Part shown: piece after piece, positions 8,214-17,833 of the stretch
How positions within the stretch are numbered: the first letter of the stretch is position 1
Layout of the letters: every line of letters starts with the position of its first letter
NCBI RefSeq assembly: GCF_000003605.2
Contig: NW_003111477.1
Location: 1,076 to 21,863 of the forward strand
Reading direction: 5' to 3'
DNA length: 20,788 nucleotides
Source: Saccoglossus kowalevskii
Taxonomy: Eukaryota > Hemichordata > Enteropneusta > Harrimaniidae
Notes under the pieces: model-generated
What the model saw: the letters and a program-made list of their open reading frames with translations, nothing else
Told to the model about the DNA's origin: nothing
The model's database searches: none
Position numbers and translations under genes: made by a program

Positions 8214-8920
8214 CAATGTTTTACTTTTTCGACTTCCTCTTGAAAACTACAAGCCTGAAGCTTTGATACTTGGTGTACCTTGGGTAGACCTCTCTCAGAT
8301 TTGTTCATTTTATGATGATATCTTCAATTCTCTAATTTTGGTGAATATTTTTGTCATTTTTGGTAAAAAGTGATATTTTTGACTTCTTGTTAGATAACGC
8401 GAGTCCGATTGCTTTGGTATTACATATATAGGGACTACAAGTGGACCTCTCTCAGATTTGTTCATTTTGTAAGGATATCTTCAATTCTCTAATTTTGGTG
8501 AATATTTTTGTCATATTCGGTAAAAAGTGATATTTTTGACTTCTTGTTAAAAACTGCCAGTCCAATTGCTTTGATATTACATATATAGGTACTACATGTG
8601 GCCCTCTCTTAGATTTGTTCATTTTGTAATGATATCGTTAATTCTCCAATTTTGGTAAATATTTTTGTCATTTTTGGTAAAAAGTTATATTTTTGACTTC
8701 TATTTGAAAACCTTATTGTTTTTATACTACTTATATAGGTACTACATGTAGACCTCTTTCAGATTTGTTAATTTCGTGGTGATATCTTCAATTATCGAAT
8801 GTTGATGATTATTTTGGGTAAAAATTGATATTTTTTAATTCTTGTTGAAAACAGTAAGTCCTGTTGCTTTGATACTATACATATTGTTCATTTTCTAATG
8901 ATATCTTCTGTTCTTTAATT
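8214..8920 (+). repeat. Tandem array, 157-bp unit, about 4.5 copies
   Basis: The landmark TGATATTTTTGACTTCTTGTT recurs at 8371, 8528 and 8685 (exactly 157 apart) and at 8827 (142, with a deletion). A diverged first copy starts near 8214. Each unit repeats TGAAAAC-type sequence, a GCTTTGATA segment, ACCTCTCTCAGATTTGTTCA and GATATCTTCAATTCTC. Similarity is highest in the middle units and drops at both edges, as expected from array growth by unequal exchange. The last unit is shortened internally. Confidence 0.9.
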
Positions 8921-8937
8921 GCAATGTGCATTGCTAA

Positions 8938-8951
8938 CAGCCGACAGGCTG
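8938..8951. repeat. Short hairpin at the right end of the insertion
   Basis: CAGCC, a GACA loop, then GGCTG: a perfect 5-bp stem, followed by CTTGTT just before LINE coding similarity resumes. Helitron-type elements carry a small hairpin close to their 3' end, which is why it is noted. Confidence 0.55.
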
Positions 8952-8963
8952 CTTGTTAAGGGT

Positions 8964-9960
8964 AATTTTGACATTAATATGTTGCTGTTACAACTTAACA
9001 GCTTCCACCACAGTATGCTGAAAACCTGGCAGTCAGTCAGTAGTGCATATCCTGAATCAAATAATATGGAATAACAAAAATCGTTTTGACTGCTGATAAA
9101 AGTTTTTATTACAAAGAATTTGATGATGTGGGGATCACTATGTGGGGCAACCTTTTAGTAACATGGGTTTTATAATGGATTGGGAAGAAATGGTGAACAA
9201 AGGTGTCCCAAAGCACATGTTTTTGAATTGGTGAGGTATTATATCATCAGTACCTTCAGGGTTAAAGGGAGGAGTGGAAAGACAGGAACAGATGATTGGG
9301 GTGAAGTTTGTTGTTCACTTATTCACCTAAATCAATGTACAGCAAAGCAAGTTGTTAAGGGTATTATTTTATTCCCCCACGCTCAGAGGAGGTAATTTCA
9401 GAATTGCTGGGAGAGAGATTACATGGCTGGGAAGCTATCTACAAGTTACCATTCAAAATAACAATAGATACTAAATTGAGGGTGCTTCAATAGAAAATGA
9501 ACCACAACTTAATAATGACAAATGTAAAACTAAATAAAATTTTGCCCCAGATTTGCCAATCTAAAATGTGTACATTTTGTAAAGCGGAAGTGGAAACAAT
9601 TATGCACTTTATGATAAAGGTGTTCTCTTGTTCAGTTGTTTTGGAAGGCATTTTCTGAGCGATGGGGAAAACATATTGGGTTGAGAAATACTTTATCTGA
9701 TGAAACAATTCTAATGGGAGATCCACATGAGTTATTATTGCTCAATTTTTTTACTATTGCTAACTAAGCGTTTTATCTATATCTGAAAATATAAAGGAAA
9801 AAATTCCACATTTCAAACATCTTAAACCGTTTGTTCAAAATATTCAGAAAAAAAAGGGAAATTAAATGCACATATTAGGAAATGGGGTGAATTTCTGACT
9901 GTATTGACTGTGTAAAGGTGTTTCATATAGAATTTATGTGAAACTGAAATGTATTTTTTA
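8964..9960 (+). pseudogene. LINE ORF2 C-terminal region, broken
   Basis: Similarity resumes with NSFHHSMLKTWQSVSSAYPES (about 8996-9058). It continues through ADKSFYYKEF-like and GFIMDWEEMVNKG-like pieces, then YKLPFKITIDTKLRV (about 9440-9484) and a CxxC...H segment, CTFCKAEVETIMHF (about 9570-9611). Several frame changes and stops are needed, so no protein is made. The CCHC-like knuckle and its neighbourhood are the normal end of Tx1/L1 ORF2. An A-rich tail follows near 9974-10008. Confidence 0.75.
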
Positions 9961-10023
9961 GGAGACTTGACTCAATAAAAAAAACATCTTAAATATAAAA
10001 AAAAATATCCCTGTCGAAAGAAA

Positions 10024-11370
10024 ATGGCTGACAAAAATAATGTAGGTGAACAGATGGCAGACCAACCATCCACTTCTTGCAAAAGGTTGAAATTGTTACG
10101 AAAAGCCGAAAGTGGAGTAATAACTCGAATCACAAACCGAATCGAACCGCTAATATGTGACCCAACGAATGTATTAGAGGTAATAATTAAATTGAAAAAA
10201 TATGACAAAGCAAAAGAGAATTTGGAACGTGCCGATAAAAATACCATGATGCACTGTCCAAAGAAGAAGCTACGCATGAAAATGAAACATGGTTGCGAAC
10301 AAAAGAGCATGCAAGAACTGGGCGAGAGACTACGCACATATTTACTAAACTATGACGAACCATGCATTGACCCGACAGACAGTGCTTCCAATGTAGGAGA
10401 GCAGACATCGAGAAGCCACAGCAGGATCATGTCGTGTACTTCGAGTCTAAGAAGTGACGCTTCAGCGCGTAGTGCATTAGCAAGTAAAGAAGCCATGTTG
10501 GCACGTCTGAAGGGCCTACAACTTGAACAGGTCTTGACGATGAGGAAGCTAAAATCATTATGAGATATGAAGATGAGTAAATTAGCATACAAGCGAGAGA
10601 TAATGAAGGCCCGATGACGCAGAGAAGAGCTTCAACAAGAGACAAGCATTGCAGAAGAAACTGCCAAGGAGCAAGCATACTTAGGTAAAAGTTTTGAAAC
10701 TGCAAGCGGAATGTCTGGCATCTCAAACTTGTTCAAAAAGCCCGTATTGGTCAATGAAACAGTAAATGCACAAAAGGATATTGTGACATCTGCAAAGACG
10801 GTCACGAAAGTGGCCAATGTAACAGCAATACACACAGATGAGTACAACCCAGTTAAATATCAAGACTTTGACTACACTTTTTAAAGGTGTACCCCAGAGG
10901 AAAGCTGTGACAGCTGATCCAGGGTTTCTCCATGCCCTTAGAAATGGGGTATACAGCCGCTAGAAAACGACTGAAAGATAAATATGGGAAACCGCAAGCA
11001 TTAGCAAATGCTTAATGGAAAAAAGCAGAAGAATGGCCAATGATCGAAGCAAAAGATGAAGAACCGTTTGATGACTTGGCATTATTCTTAACAGCATGTG
11101 AAGACGCGATGGAAGGTGATAAACATGTGAGGAAAATCATGATGCACCCGGTAACTTTAGAAACATTACTAAAGAGTTACCCTATAAACAGAGGGCACGG
11201 TGGCGAAAGATTTTTAACAGAATAAAGCGAAATAACATAGATGTGTTTTGTAAATGAAGAAGCATCTGGAGCTGAATACGAAATCTCCAACCATGAAAAC
11301 AGCTAATGAAACAGAGCAACGCAGAAGGAAATCTGTATCATACACCATTGCAACAGAAGAAGATACAACT
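10024..11370 (+). pseudogene. BEL/Pao gag, broken
   Basis: The ATG at 10024 starts a 179-residue open frame, basic and then Ser-rich, ending in TGA at 10561. The same frame continues through TGA at about 10615 (one base from CGA) to about 10882. Further pieces fit the structural gag region of BEL elements: YTAARKRLKDKYGKPQ (about 10951-10998), EEPFDDLALFLTACEDAM (about 11060-11113) and TLETLLKSYPI. Part of the middle, around 10882-10940, seems shortened or diverged. Gag would form the particle that packages the element RNA. Helical Gln/Glu/Lys-rich segments around 10490-10680 may be coiled coil. Confidence 0.75.
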
Positions 11371-11379
11371 GGGTGCCTA

Positions 11380-11515
11380 GGCTGTTCAGGCACTTAACAT
11401 CAATTAGCAGAATGCCAAACGTTTGCCAAAAAGGGCTACAAGGAACAGAAAGAACTGATACTGAAGAAAGGCTTATGCTTTGGATGTCTTTCCAAGGCAG
11501 AACACCTGGTTAATG
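11380..11515 (+). pseudogene. Gag zinc-knuckle region
   Basis: A CLGCSGT...HQLAEC array (about 11379-11420), with a stop codon inside, is followed by FAKKGYKEQKELI and CFGCLSKAEH (about 11480-11509). Paired Cys/His knuckles like these bind RNA in BEL/Pao gag proteins. The internal TAA (about 11396) disrupts the first knuckle. Confidence 0.7.
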
Positions 11516-11538
11516 ATACACCCATCGCATCAACGACT

Positions 11539-12312
11539 GTGGGTTATAATTCAAACGAATCAATCAATGATGACCTGCAAGGCAGACCAATATTGATACC
11601 AGTTCAAATAAGATATAAAGCTACAGGTGGTCATGTAGTCACATATGCATTTCTGGAGGAGGGAAGCGACTCTGTGATATGCACAGAACGTGTTCGGAAA
11701 GCATTGAACGTTCGTGGAGAAAAAATGAAACTAACCTTACACATGGTAAGCAGAAGCAAAGTCACTGATACCCAACGTATTAAGTGCCTTGAAGTGTCGG
11801 ACATGAATGACGAGAATTTTATAAGCCTACCAGAGGTTTATACCCGAAATGAACTACCATTATCGGCAACACACACTGTACAAGAGGAGGATCTGAAAAA
11901 AATGGCTACACCTTCAAAGACAGATGAAGTAGGACTGCTAATAGGCAGCAACGTAAGTACAGCTTTCAAACCACTAGAAACTAAGTTTATTGGCTGTAAC
12001 GAACCGTATGCCGTTCGTACGTCGCTAGGATGGTCAGTAAAGGGAATGTCTATGAGGGATGGTGACAATCACAATGCAGCAGTATTCCACAATATTCGGG
12101 TAGAACCGACTGTGGAAAAGATGATAGCAGACATGTATAATCATGAATTCAGCGAACATACAGTTGAAGACAAACCAGAATATTCGGTTGAAGACAAACA
12201 CTTCCTGAGCATAGTGAAGACAAAAACCACATTTGTTGATGGACACTACAATGTTCCATTGCCATTCAGAAATAAGAATGGACAACAGAGCCAATATAGA
12301 AATGAGACTTAA
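11539..12312 (+). pseudogene. Aspartic protease and RT start of BEL pol
   Basis: 257 residues are open. The N-terminal half is the retropepsin-like protease. IPVQIRYKATGGHVVTYAFLEEGSDSV places Glu40 (codon at 11656) where BEL proteases have the catalytic Asp of an L-D-x-G-S motif, so this copy is expected to be inactive. The second half continues with LIGSNV and TSLGWSVKG, the linker before RT, and reaches DGHYNVPLPF, the usual start of the BEL reverse transcriptase. The frame is then lost by a shift near 12270. The next frame carries on as LKQLKRKFDKNT. Confidence 0.8.
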
Positions 12313-13243
12313 GCAACTAAAACGCAAGTTTGACAAGAATACATCATACCGTGAAGAATACACACGTTTTATGAAAAGTACCATCAATAAGGGCTACGCA
12401 GAAATGATACCAGTCTCAGCTGTCAAGGGTCACCAGGGAAAAAAGTGGCACCTACCACACCATGGAGTTTATCACCCACAAAAAAAACTACAAGTTGTCT
12501 TTGACAGTGCTGCTGAGTATGGAGGGACTTCATTGAACCGTCAATTGATACAAGGACCAGATCTGACAAATACGCTAGTCGGGGTACTTGTGCAATTCCG
12601 AGAAGAGAAAGTTGCAGTTATGTCAGACATTGAAGCCATGTTCTCACAAGTAAGAATACTAGTGAATTACATGGACTACCAGAGGTTTTTGTGGTGGCCC
12701 AATGGTGAAACTAACAACCCTCTGAGGGAATATCGCATGAAAGTGCACATATTCGGAGCAACATCTTCACCATCTTGCACAAACAATGCATTGAAGATGA
12801 CAGCAGAACAGAGCAATGAGAAGACAATAGAGAATACCATCAAAAGAAACTTCTACGTTGATGACATATTAAAATCAGTGGTGACCATAGATGAAGGGCA
12901 TCAACTTGCAGGCAACCTGATCAAAACCTGCAAGACTGGAGGTTTCAAGCTGACAAAGTTCAACATTAGAAGCTATAGCCGAAGAAGATAGAACACAAGC
13001 ATTCAATAACTTGAATTCAACCCTGATTTCTTGCAAACAGAAAATGCATTGGGCATGCAGTGGAACATAGAATCGGACGAATTGGGATTTCGCACTAAAA
13101 TCAAACAGAAATCAGCGACAAAACGTGGGATGCTGTGCACTATCAGCACCATCTATAATCCACTAGGGCTAGCAGCACCTGCTATACTACCGATCCGAAG
13201 AACCTTTCAAGAATATACAAGGCCAAGAAAGGTGGGATGTTGA
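12270..13243 (+). pseudogene. BEL/Pao reverse transcriptase, frameshifted
   Basis: From about 12290 to 12991 the frame reads KWHLPHHGVYHPQKKLQVVFD (fingers), LNRQLIQGPDL, AVMSDIEAMFSQV (motif A), YQRFLWWPNG, FGATSSPSC (motif B) and the intact catalytic YVDD at 12854-12865. A frameshift near 12980-13030 moves to the frame with ENALGMQWNIESDELGF and ISTIYNPLGLAAP (13031-13243), the thumb region. The catalytic centre itself is intact, but frameshifts on both sides prevent a full product. Its role would be to copy the element RNA into DNA. Confidence 0.85.
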
Positions 13244-13745
13244 CATACCACCAAAACAGCATAAACAATGGAAGAAGTGGTTAGAAAGTCTACCAGAATT
13301 AGAATCAGAATTCAGAATCAACAGGTGCATGAAACCAATAGACTTCGGCAGAGCACAACGTGCTGAGTTGCATCATTTTTCAGACACAAGTGGTTATGAA
13401 GCTGTCTCTTACATAAGAATAATCAATCACAGCAATAAGATCTACTGTGCCTTACTTATGTCAAAGGCTAGAGTTGTACCGCTCAAGCAAATAACAATAC
13501 TGCGGATGGAATTAACTGTGGCTACAGTAGCTATACAATTGGACAAAATGTTAAGAGGAGAATTAGACGTCATTGTAGATAACTCATACTTCTGGACAGA
13601 CAGTAAAACTGTTCTTTGGTACATCATGAATAAAGCTATGAGATTTCACACCTTTGTAGCTAACAGATTGGCAGTGATTCATGGAGGATCAACTGAAGAT
13701 CAGTCGAGATTTGTGAACATCGCTGAGAATCCTGCAGATGAATGA
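13240..13745 (+). pseudogene. BEL/Pao RNase H
   Basis: WKKWLESLPELESEF leads into the RNase H fold. HHFSDTSGYEAVSY carries the first Asp, RMELTVAT the Glu, FWTDSKTVLWY the second Asp, and NIAENPADE the last Asp. All four acidic positions are therefore visible in the 13329-13745 frame. A TGA directly after NPADE breaks the expected ADExSRG sequence. A frame change separates this from the RT thumb (about 13215). The enzyme would degrade the RNA strand during reverse transcription. Confidence 0.85.
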
Positions 13746-13983
13746 TCACGTGGGCAATCTATACAGAAATTGCTAGCGAATGAGCGCTGGATGAGAGGAC
13801 CACCTTTTTATGGAAACACAAGACAAATGGACAGTCAACAAATCAGACTGTGAAATACATGACAATGACTTAGAGCTTAAGCAAAATATTGAGGTGCACA
13901 CAATCATTTACAAAAGAGACTTCAGAGAGTTCATTGGCAGGCTAGTCACGCACCACTCAAGTTGGCATTGACTAAAAAAAGCT

Positions 13984-14960
13984 GTGGCATGGATACAGAA
14001 AATCAGGAATGCACTACTACAACAATCGCAAGGTGATAAATATACCATCGAACCAATGTTCGTAGAAGACCTACAGTCTGCAGAGAACATGATTATACGA
14101 AAGGTTCAACACCAAGCATTCTCAGAAGAAATCAATGATCTAATGCACATCAACTCAGATCACAGCTTCAGAAAATTGGATCCTTTTATTGGAACTGACG
14201 GATTGTTGCGAGTAGGTGGGAGTTTGCGATTTGCGGAAATACCTGATGAATCAAAACGTCCTATACTACTTCCGAAGGACTCAATAATATTAGAGATAAT
14301 AATACGACAAATACACAAACAAGGGCAACACTTTGGCCATTCGTACATACTGTCTCAGCTACGAGAAAAGTACTGGATTGTTAACACTAAATCGGCAGCT
14401 AGAAAATTAATATCGAAATGTATTGTGTGCAAGCGACAACGTGGATGGCCAAGAGAACAAATGATGGCAGATCTACCGGTGGACAGACTGGCTATTGGTG
14501 AACCCCCATTCACACGGATGGGCATAGATTGTTTTGACCCAATAGCGATGAAATTAAAGAGAAGTCGAATCAAACGCTATTGTGTGATTTTTACATGTTT
14601 AACAATAAGAGCAGTTCACATAGAAATTGCAGACTCAATGGACACGGACTCGTTAGCAAGTGGAACCATGCACAGATAAACGAGGGACTACTACGTAAGG
14701 GCATCAACTGGAAGTTTAACCCGCCTTATGGTTCACACTTTGGAGAAAGTTGGGAAAGACAGATATGCATGATCAAGCAGCTTCTGAGCATATTAGTTGG
14801 TCAAGAAATACTGACTGATGGAAGCTTGAGAATTATCATGTGTGAGGTGGAGATGACTATTAACAGTCGACCGCTAACTACAGGCGACGCGAGGGATTTC
14901 GATGCATTGACACCAAGCATGATGCTGAACATGGCAAGTACCGAGTTACACACACCGTAA
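13984..14960 (+). pseudogene. BEL/Pao integrase with internal deletion
   Basis: The 13984-14679 frame gives the zinc-binding domain (H in IHKQG, H in FGHSY, then KCIVCKRQRG) and the start of the catalytic core. The first Asp is in MGIDCFDP and is followed by FTCLTIRAVHIEI. After SMDTDS the sequence jumps to KWNHAQINEGLLRKGINW in another frame (14580-14960). The stretch that normally holds the second catalytic Asp (in a SDNGTNF-like motif) is missing, roughly 100 bases. The third residue is kept in SHFGESWERQ. Without the second Asp the enzyme cannot join DNA. Confidence 0.82.
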
Positions 14961-14976
14961 ACGTCGATGGAAGCAG

Positions 14977-15312
14977 GTGCAGTACATGTCTGACATTTTC
15001 TGGAGAAGGTGGATCAAGAAATATCTACTGTCGCTTCAACGACGACAAAAGTGGCTTAATATGAAACCAAATTTGAAAATCAACGACATCATGTTAGTTA
15101 AAGATGAAGACACACCACGCAATTTGTGGCCACTTGGAAAAGTGTTACAAGTAACACCTGGCGCCAGTAGATTGGTAAGAAAGGTGTTGGTGAAAACTCA
15201 AAGCAGGATCATATCAAGATCACATGTCAAAATATGCACATTACTGGAAGCGGAAGAACAATGCACTCAAGTAGTGGACAGTAAAATCAACTACGCTCAG
15301 TGTAGGCAGTGA
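14977..15312 (+). pseudogene. C-terminal domain of BEL pol
   Basis: DIFWRRWIKKYLLSLQRRQKW, then INDIMLVKDEDTPRNLWPLGKV. This is the standard end of BEL/Pao integrase, with a small beta-barrel that follows the catalytic core. It is separated from the preceding piece by a stop (14958-14960). The open frame ends in a tandemly duplicated segment (see 15266-15373), so the last residues may not be original. Confidence 0.8.
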
Positions 15313-15373
15313 ACAACGTTCTCAAGTAGTGGACAGTCAAACCCACTACGTTCAGCTTTGACAGTGAATGAAG
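15266..15373 (+). repeat. 55-bp tandem duplication across the pol stop
   Basis: CTCAAGTAGTGGACAGT occurs at 15266 and again at 15321, and similarity continues to CAGTGAA in both units, with scattered changes. The first copy encodes the end of pol and the stop, and the second lies after it. Confidence 0.85.
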
Positions 15374-15608
15374 ATCAACATATCAGATTGTCATATTTGG
15401 CAAAAGACCAGATCATATATTATACTTAAGACAAAGTCTCAAAGACATTTGCAGTATAGTTTTTTGACTTTCGAATTACATGATTTTTTGTACTGTACTT
15501 TTATTCATTCAAATTTGATAGTTTGTAATTTGTTGGACCCGTAATTGTTATTAGATTGGAAATTGTTTTTGTTTTTTTCAAGTTTTTATATAGACAATTT
15601 GAGGCTGG
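15374..15608 (+). other. BEL 3' untranslated stretch
   Basis: AT-rich sequence between the pol stop and the inferred LTR. The purine-rich GAGGCTGG just before 15609 is a weak polypurine-tract candidate. No coding motif is seen. Confidence 0.5.
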
Positions 15609-16219
15609 TGTTGATGCAGTCTAAAGACCGACATGGACTAAAATATTGTGAGCTTATAAAATTTAGTACATCCATTGGGTCTCTGACCTCAAAACCCAAC
15701 TAATTTACATATAGGGCAAAATAGTATGTCTGCCCAGCAACAGTCACCATTGCTTAGCAACTAAGTTGTAGCATAATTAGGTCAGGTTAGTGAGTTTAGT
15801 CGAACACAAGCAGGCAACCAGAAAACACATTTTGGATGGACACCAAGCAAAGGGATATACGTTTTTTACGAATACACCAGTGCTACTCATGACAACAGAT
15901 TGACAACCTGTTTGAATGTGAACCAGGACAATGCAGCTAAGTAGTGATTTTATCTAGTGAAGTTGAGTTACATGTTATTCAGTTATTCTCATGTTTTGGT
16001 AAAAGAGACAATAAAGTTATGGAAATTGATGAACTGTCTTCAGATATTTTATCAAGCATAACAGCGATAACGACAACTGCTTCACGATTGGAATGCACTG
16101 GTAGTAAAGGCCATAAACCGAAGCTTGTGGTATTATTAGAAACTTAGCCACGTGAACGTAGAGACCCGTTGGGATCCATCACCTTGTTCAACCACGCAGT
16201 CTCGCGAGCGTCGGTAACA
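15609..16219 (+). repeat. Probable 3' LTR of the BEL/Pao element
   Basis: It begins TGTTGATG directly after GAGGCTGG and contains AATAAA at 16010-16015. It may end GGTAACA (16219), giving short inverted TGTT/AACA ends and 611 bp. An alternative end is the CA of GGGATCCATCA at 16181, giving 573 bp. No second LTR is present to set the ends, so the borders are inferred from position, end bases and the poly(A) signal. The open frame inside it (15944-16147) is not a gene. Confidence 0.5.
16010..16015 (+). promoter_or_regulatory. Poly(A) signal in the LTR
   Basis: AATAAA in the second half of the inferred LTR, where the R/U5 border would be expected. Confidence 0.5.
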
Positions 16220-17139
16220 GTTATAACTAAGTTATAACCTGTTTATACCTCCATGGTTATATAAGTAAGTGGGGGATTATAATAGATTTATAATAGTATC
16301 TAAATCATGCTTTCCAATGATAAACTCCCCCTTTGTGTTCAGTGCTTAACTCCTCTTTTGTACAACAGCAAATATCTTCTCTGGTGTCTAGAGCTAACAG
16401 TCTTTACGTTGGAAACGTGACCACTCGACAAATTATCTATGTTATTATATAAAATATTAGGTTTTGAGGGCTACAAAGTCTAAAAACTTACACTAAATAT
16501 ACCCCCCCCCCCGCCAAAAAAATAAAACATGCGTTAGAAACATACCTATGCAGTAGTAAATCAATTGTTAACAGCTTGGCTATTCTATTTACATTGGCTG
16601 TTTATCCTATTGATTTAGTTCTTGTAATGACTGATAACAGACATATAAAACCAGCGCAGAATGGCCAAAACGTGCATGTTTCATACAGGTTTGATTCTGT
16701 TGCAGGATATTGAGCAAACAAAATGCGAGAAACCTGATACATGTTGCTTTGTAGTGAACCTGCAAACACGTAGCAATATAATATGACGAAACACGGACGA
16801 CGGCTTCGATTGTGAATTAAATGTTAGTCTTTTCTAGGTTTATCCAACAAGCAATTGAGGCATTCGTATTTCTCCACACCAAAGTTCCCTGACAAAATAT
16901 GCTTATATAACGTTGTACGTTATTAATTGCAAACTAATTATTATTCACTTGTATTCGTTCTGTCTCTGTCACACAATAATTGAGAATTGTTGATTTATTA
17001 TGCCCTTGTTTTGTGAACTACCTTCATTAAAATCAGTACATATCAACCCCATTACCGCAATAGCGTGTAACAACAATATGATATTAGTTGTATATCAATA
17101 CTATGCACGCCAAGACCATGAAATAAGTCACAGTAATTT
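16220..17139. other. Non-coding AT-rich stretch
   Basis: No gene, RNA or element is recognised. It holds a C10 run near 16503-16512 and several TATA-like words, but nothing that defines a function. Confidence 0.6.
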
Positions 17140-17143
17140 TTAA

Positions 17144-17275
17144 AGCGGCAGGGTCGTCACCTGCGCACGCACACAACACATGCTAAAAACGCAAAGGCTC
17201 ATGGGTAGACGCTTGTTTGTAAACAATGACACAAAATGGCCATCTGAAGCATGCGCAGGCGACGACTCCCCCGCT
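17144..17275. mobile_element. Short palindromic MITE, copy 2
   Basis: The left end AGCGGCAGGGTCGTCACCTG and the inverted right end AGCGGGGGAGTCGTCGCCTG agree at most positions, and pairing continues into GCGCACGC/GCGCATGC. The flanks are TTAA (17140-17143) and TGAA (17276-17279), which fits a TTAA duplication with one mutation. The element is 132 bp and non-coding. It shares its terminal sequence with the copy at 2746-2869, so the two belong to one family. Confidence 0.8.
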
Positions 17276-17333
17276 TGAATCAATACTCGCTGTAAAATTT
17301 TGGGAATTAATCAGCAGTAATTTGACACCATTT

Positions 17334-17347
17334 TTAAAGCGGCAATA
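17334..17347 (+). repeat. Isolated MITE end
   Basis: TTAAAGCGGCAATAG repeats the left edge of the MITE 190 bases upstream (TTAAAGCGGCAGGG), again a few bases after a CAGTAATTT word. No matching right end is seen nearby. Confidence 0.4.
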
Positions 17348-17534
17348 GAACTACATAAAATTGGCCAATTCTTACCAAAATATTGTTTAGACAATTGCAT
17401 GAACAAAATCACCCTACACAAGGCTAAATGCCACATGAATTGCGATGTTAAAACTGAAGGTCGAGTAGTCGTTTTTTTTTTTTCGTTGAGATCAATTAAA
17501 TGATGGGAATCATAGAAAATGACACATAAAATTA
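17348..17534. other. AT-rich spacer
   Basis: No feature is recognised apart from a T11 run near 17472-17482. Confidence 0.5.
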
Positions 17535-17741
17535 TCAGTGAGAGGCCAGAAGTTCGGAAGCATCCCTGGTGTTTTGACTAACATTTCCAACAATAGTGGA
17601 AACCAGACCTTGCTTGGCCCGCTGGGCGCCACCCGCGTCAAAGTGCAGGGTGTGGTGAAAAGGTCTAACCTTGGGCCGCCCCACTGCCAAAACAGTCATT
17701 GGGGTATCTACCACTCTGTGTTCTGGAGATGGAGCCGCCAC
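17535..17741 (-). pseudogene. Remnant at the start of the DIRS recombinase region
   Basis: AKQGLVSTIVGNVSQNTRDASELL resembles the linker that opens the tyrosine-recombinase region of DIRS elements, where a VVSTI...AR..ST pattern is usual. The recombinase core with its Arg-His-Tyr residues is not visible downstream, so the element is truncated here. The match is short and only suggestive. Confidence 0.4.
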
Positions 17742-17833
17742 GAGAGGGCGTCCGCTTGACTGTTTCTTGTCTTGGAAGGTGGTGTGCGGCTAGCTCCACA
17801 TGTATTCCAAGTACCAAAAGAGAATTTGCTCCG

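Larger units (their letters stand above)
8141..8963. mobile_element. Non-autonomous insertion with 157-bp core repeats (pearl/Helentron-like)
   Basis: This element interrupts the LINE ORF2 between TLVKVGN and the segment resuming with NSFHHSMLKTWQ. It starts with a hairpin (8146-8176) and a CCTCGTCGTCGTCCG stretch. It continues with a tandem array of about 157-bp units and ends with a small hairpin (8938-8951). It has no coding capacity. The layout of flanking hairpins around roughly 160-bp core repeats resembles the pearl-type and Helentron-associated elements described in bivalves. The exact ends are uncertain by about 20 bases, because no clear target-site duplication is visible. Assignment to a named family is inference. 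Confidence 0.65.
6068..10008 (+). mobile_element. Tx1/L1-like LINE, degenerate and interrupted
   Basis: The order is ORF1 coiled coil, ORF1 RRM-like segment, reverse transcriptase, thumb and C-terminal region, then an A-rich tail at about 9974-10008. The RT wording (KWRPISLLNADYKIGTK, NRFIGDG, GVRQGGSISP) and the C-terminal wording (YKLPFKITIDTKLRV, CTFCKAEVETIMHF) are those of Tx1/L1-group elements. The apurinic endonuclease expected at the start of ORF2 is absent, so a deletion joins the ORF1 RRM (about 6640) to the pre-RT region (about 6750). A second element splits the copy at about 8140-8960. Stops, a frameshift and a changed catalytic residue show it is dead. Its tail ends within about 15 bases of the BEL/Pao gag start. 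Confidence 0.85.
10024..16219 (+). mobile_element. BEL/Pao LTR retrotransposon, degenerate
   Basis: The order is gag, zinc knuckle, aspartic protease, reverse transcriptase, RNase H, integrase, then a probable 3' LTR. The characteristic BEL/Pao features are protease directly after the knuckle, an RT preceded by a DGHYNVPLPF motif, RNase H with WTDSKTVL, and an integrase with an HHCC zinc finger ending in FWRRW...RNLWPLGKV. Many stops, frameshifts and an integrase deletion mark it as inactive. No primer-binding site or convincing 5' LTR precedes gag. The Tx1-like LINE tail abuts it instead, suggesting LINE insertion in the leader or loss of the 5' end. Confidence 0.88.

Noticed and set aside
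8214..8920. CRISPR-like array
   Set aside because: The units are 157 bp head to tail with no spacers. This is an ordinary tandem repeat in an animal genome.
15944..16147. 67-residue open frame inside the LTR
   Set aside because: It lies within the inferred LTR, spans its poly(A) signal, and has no domain.
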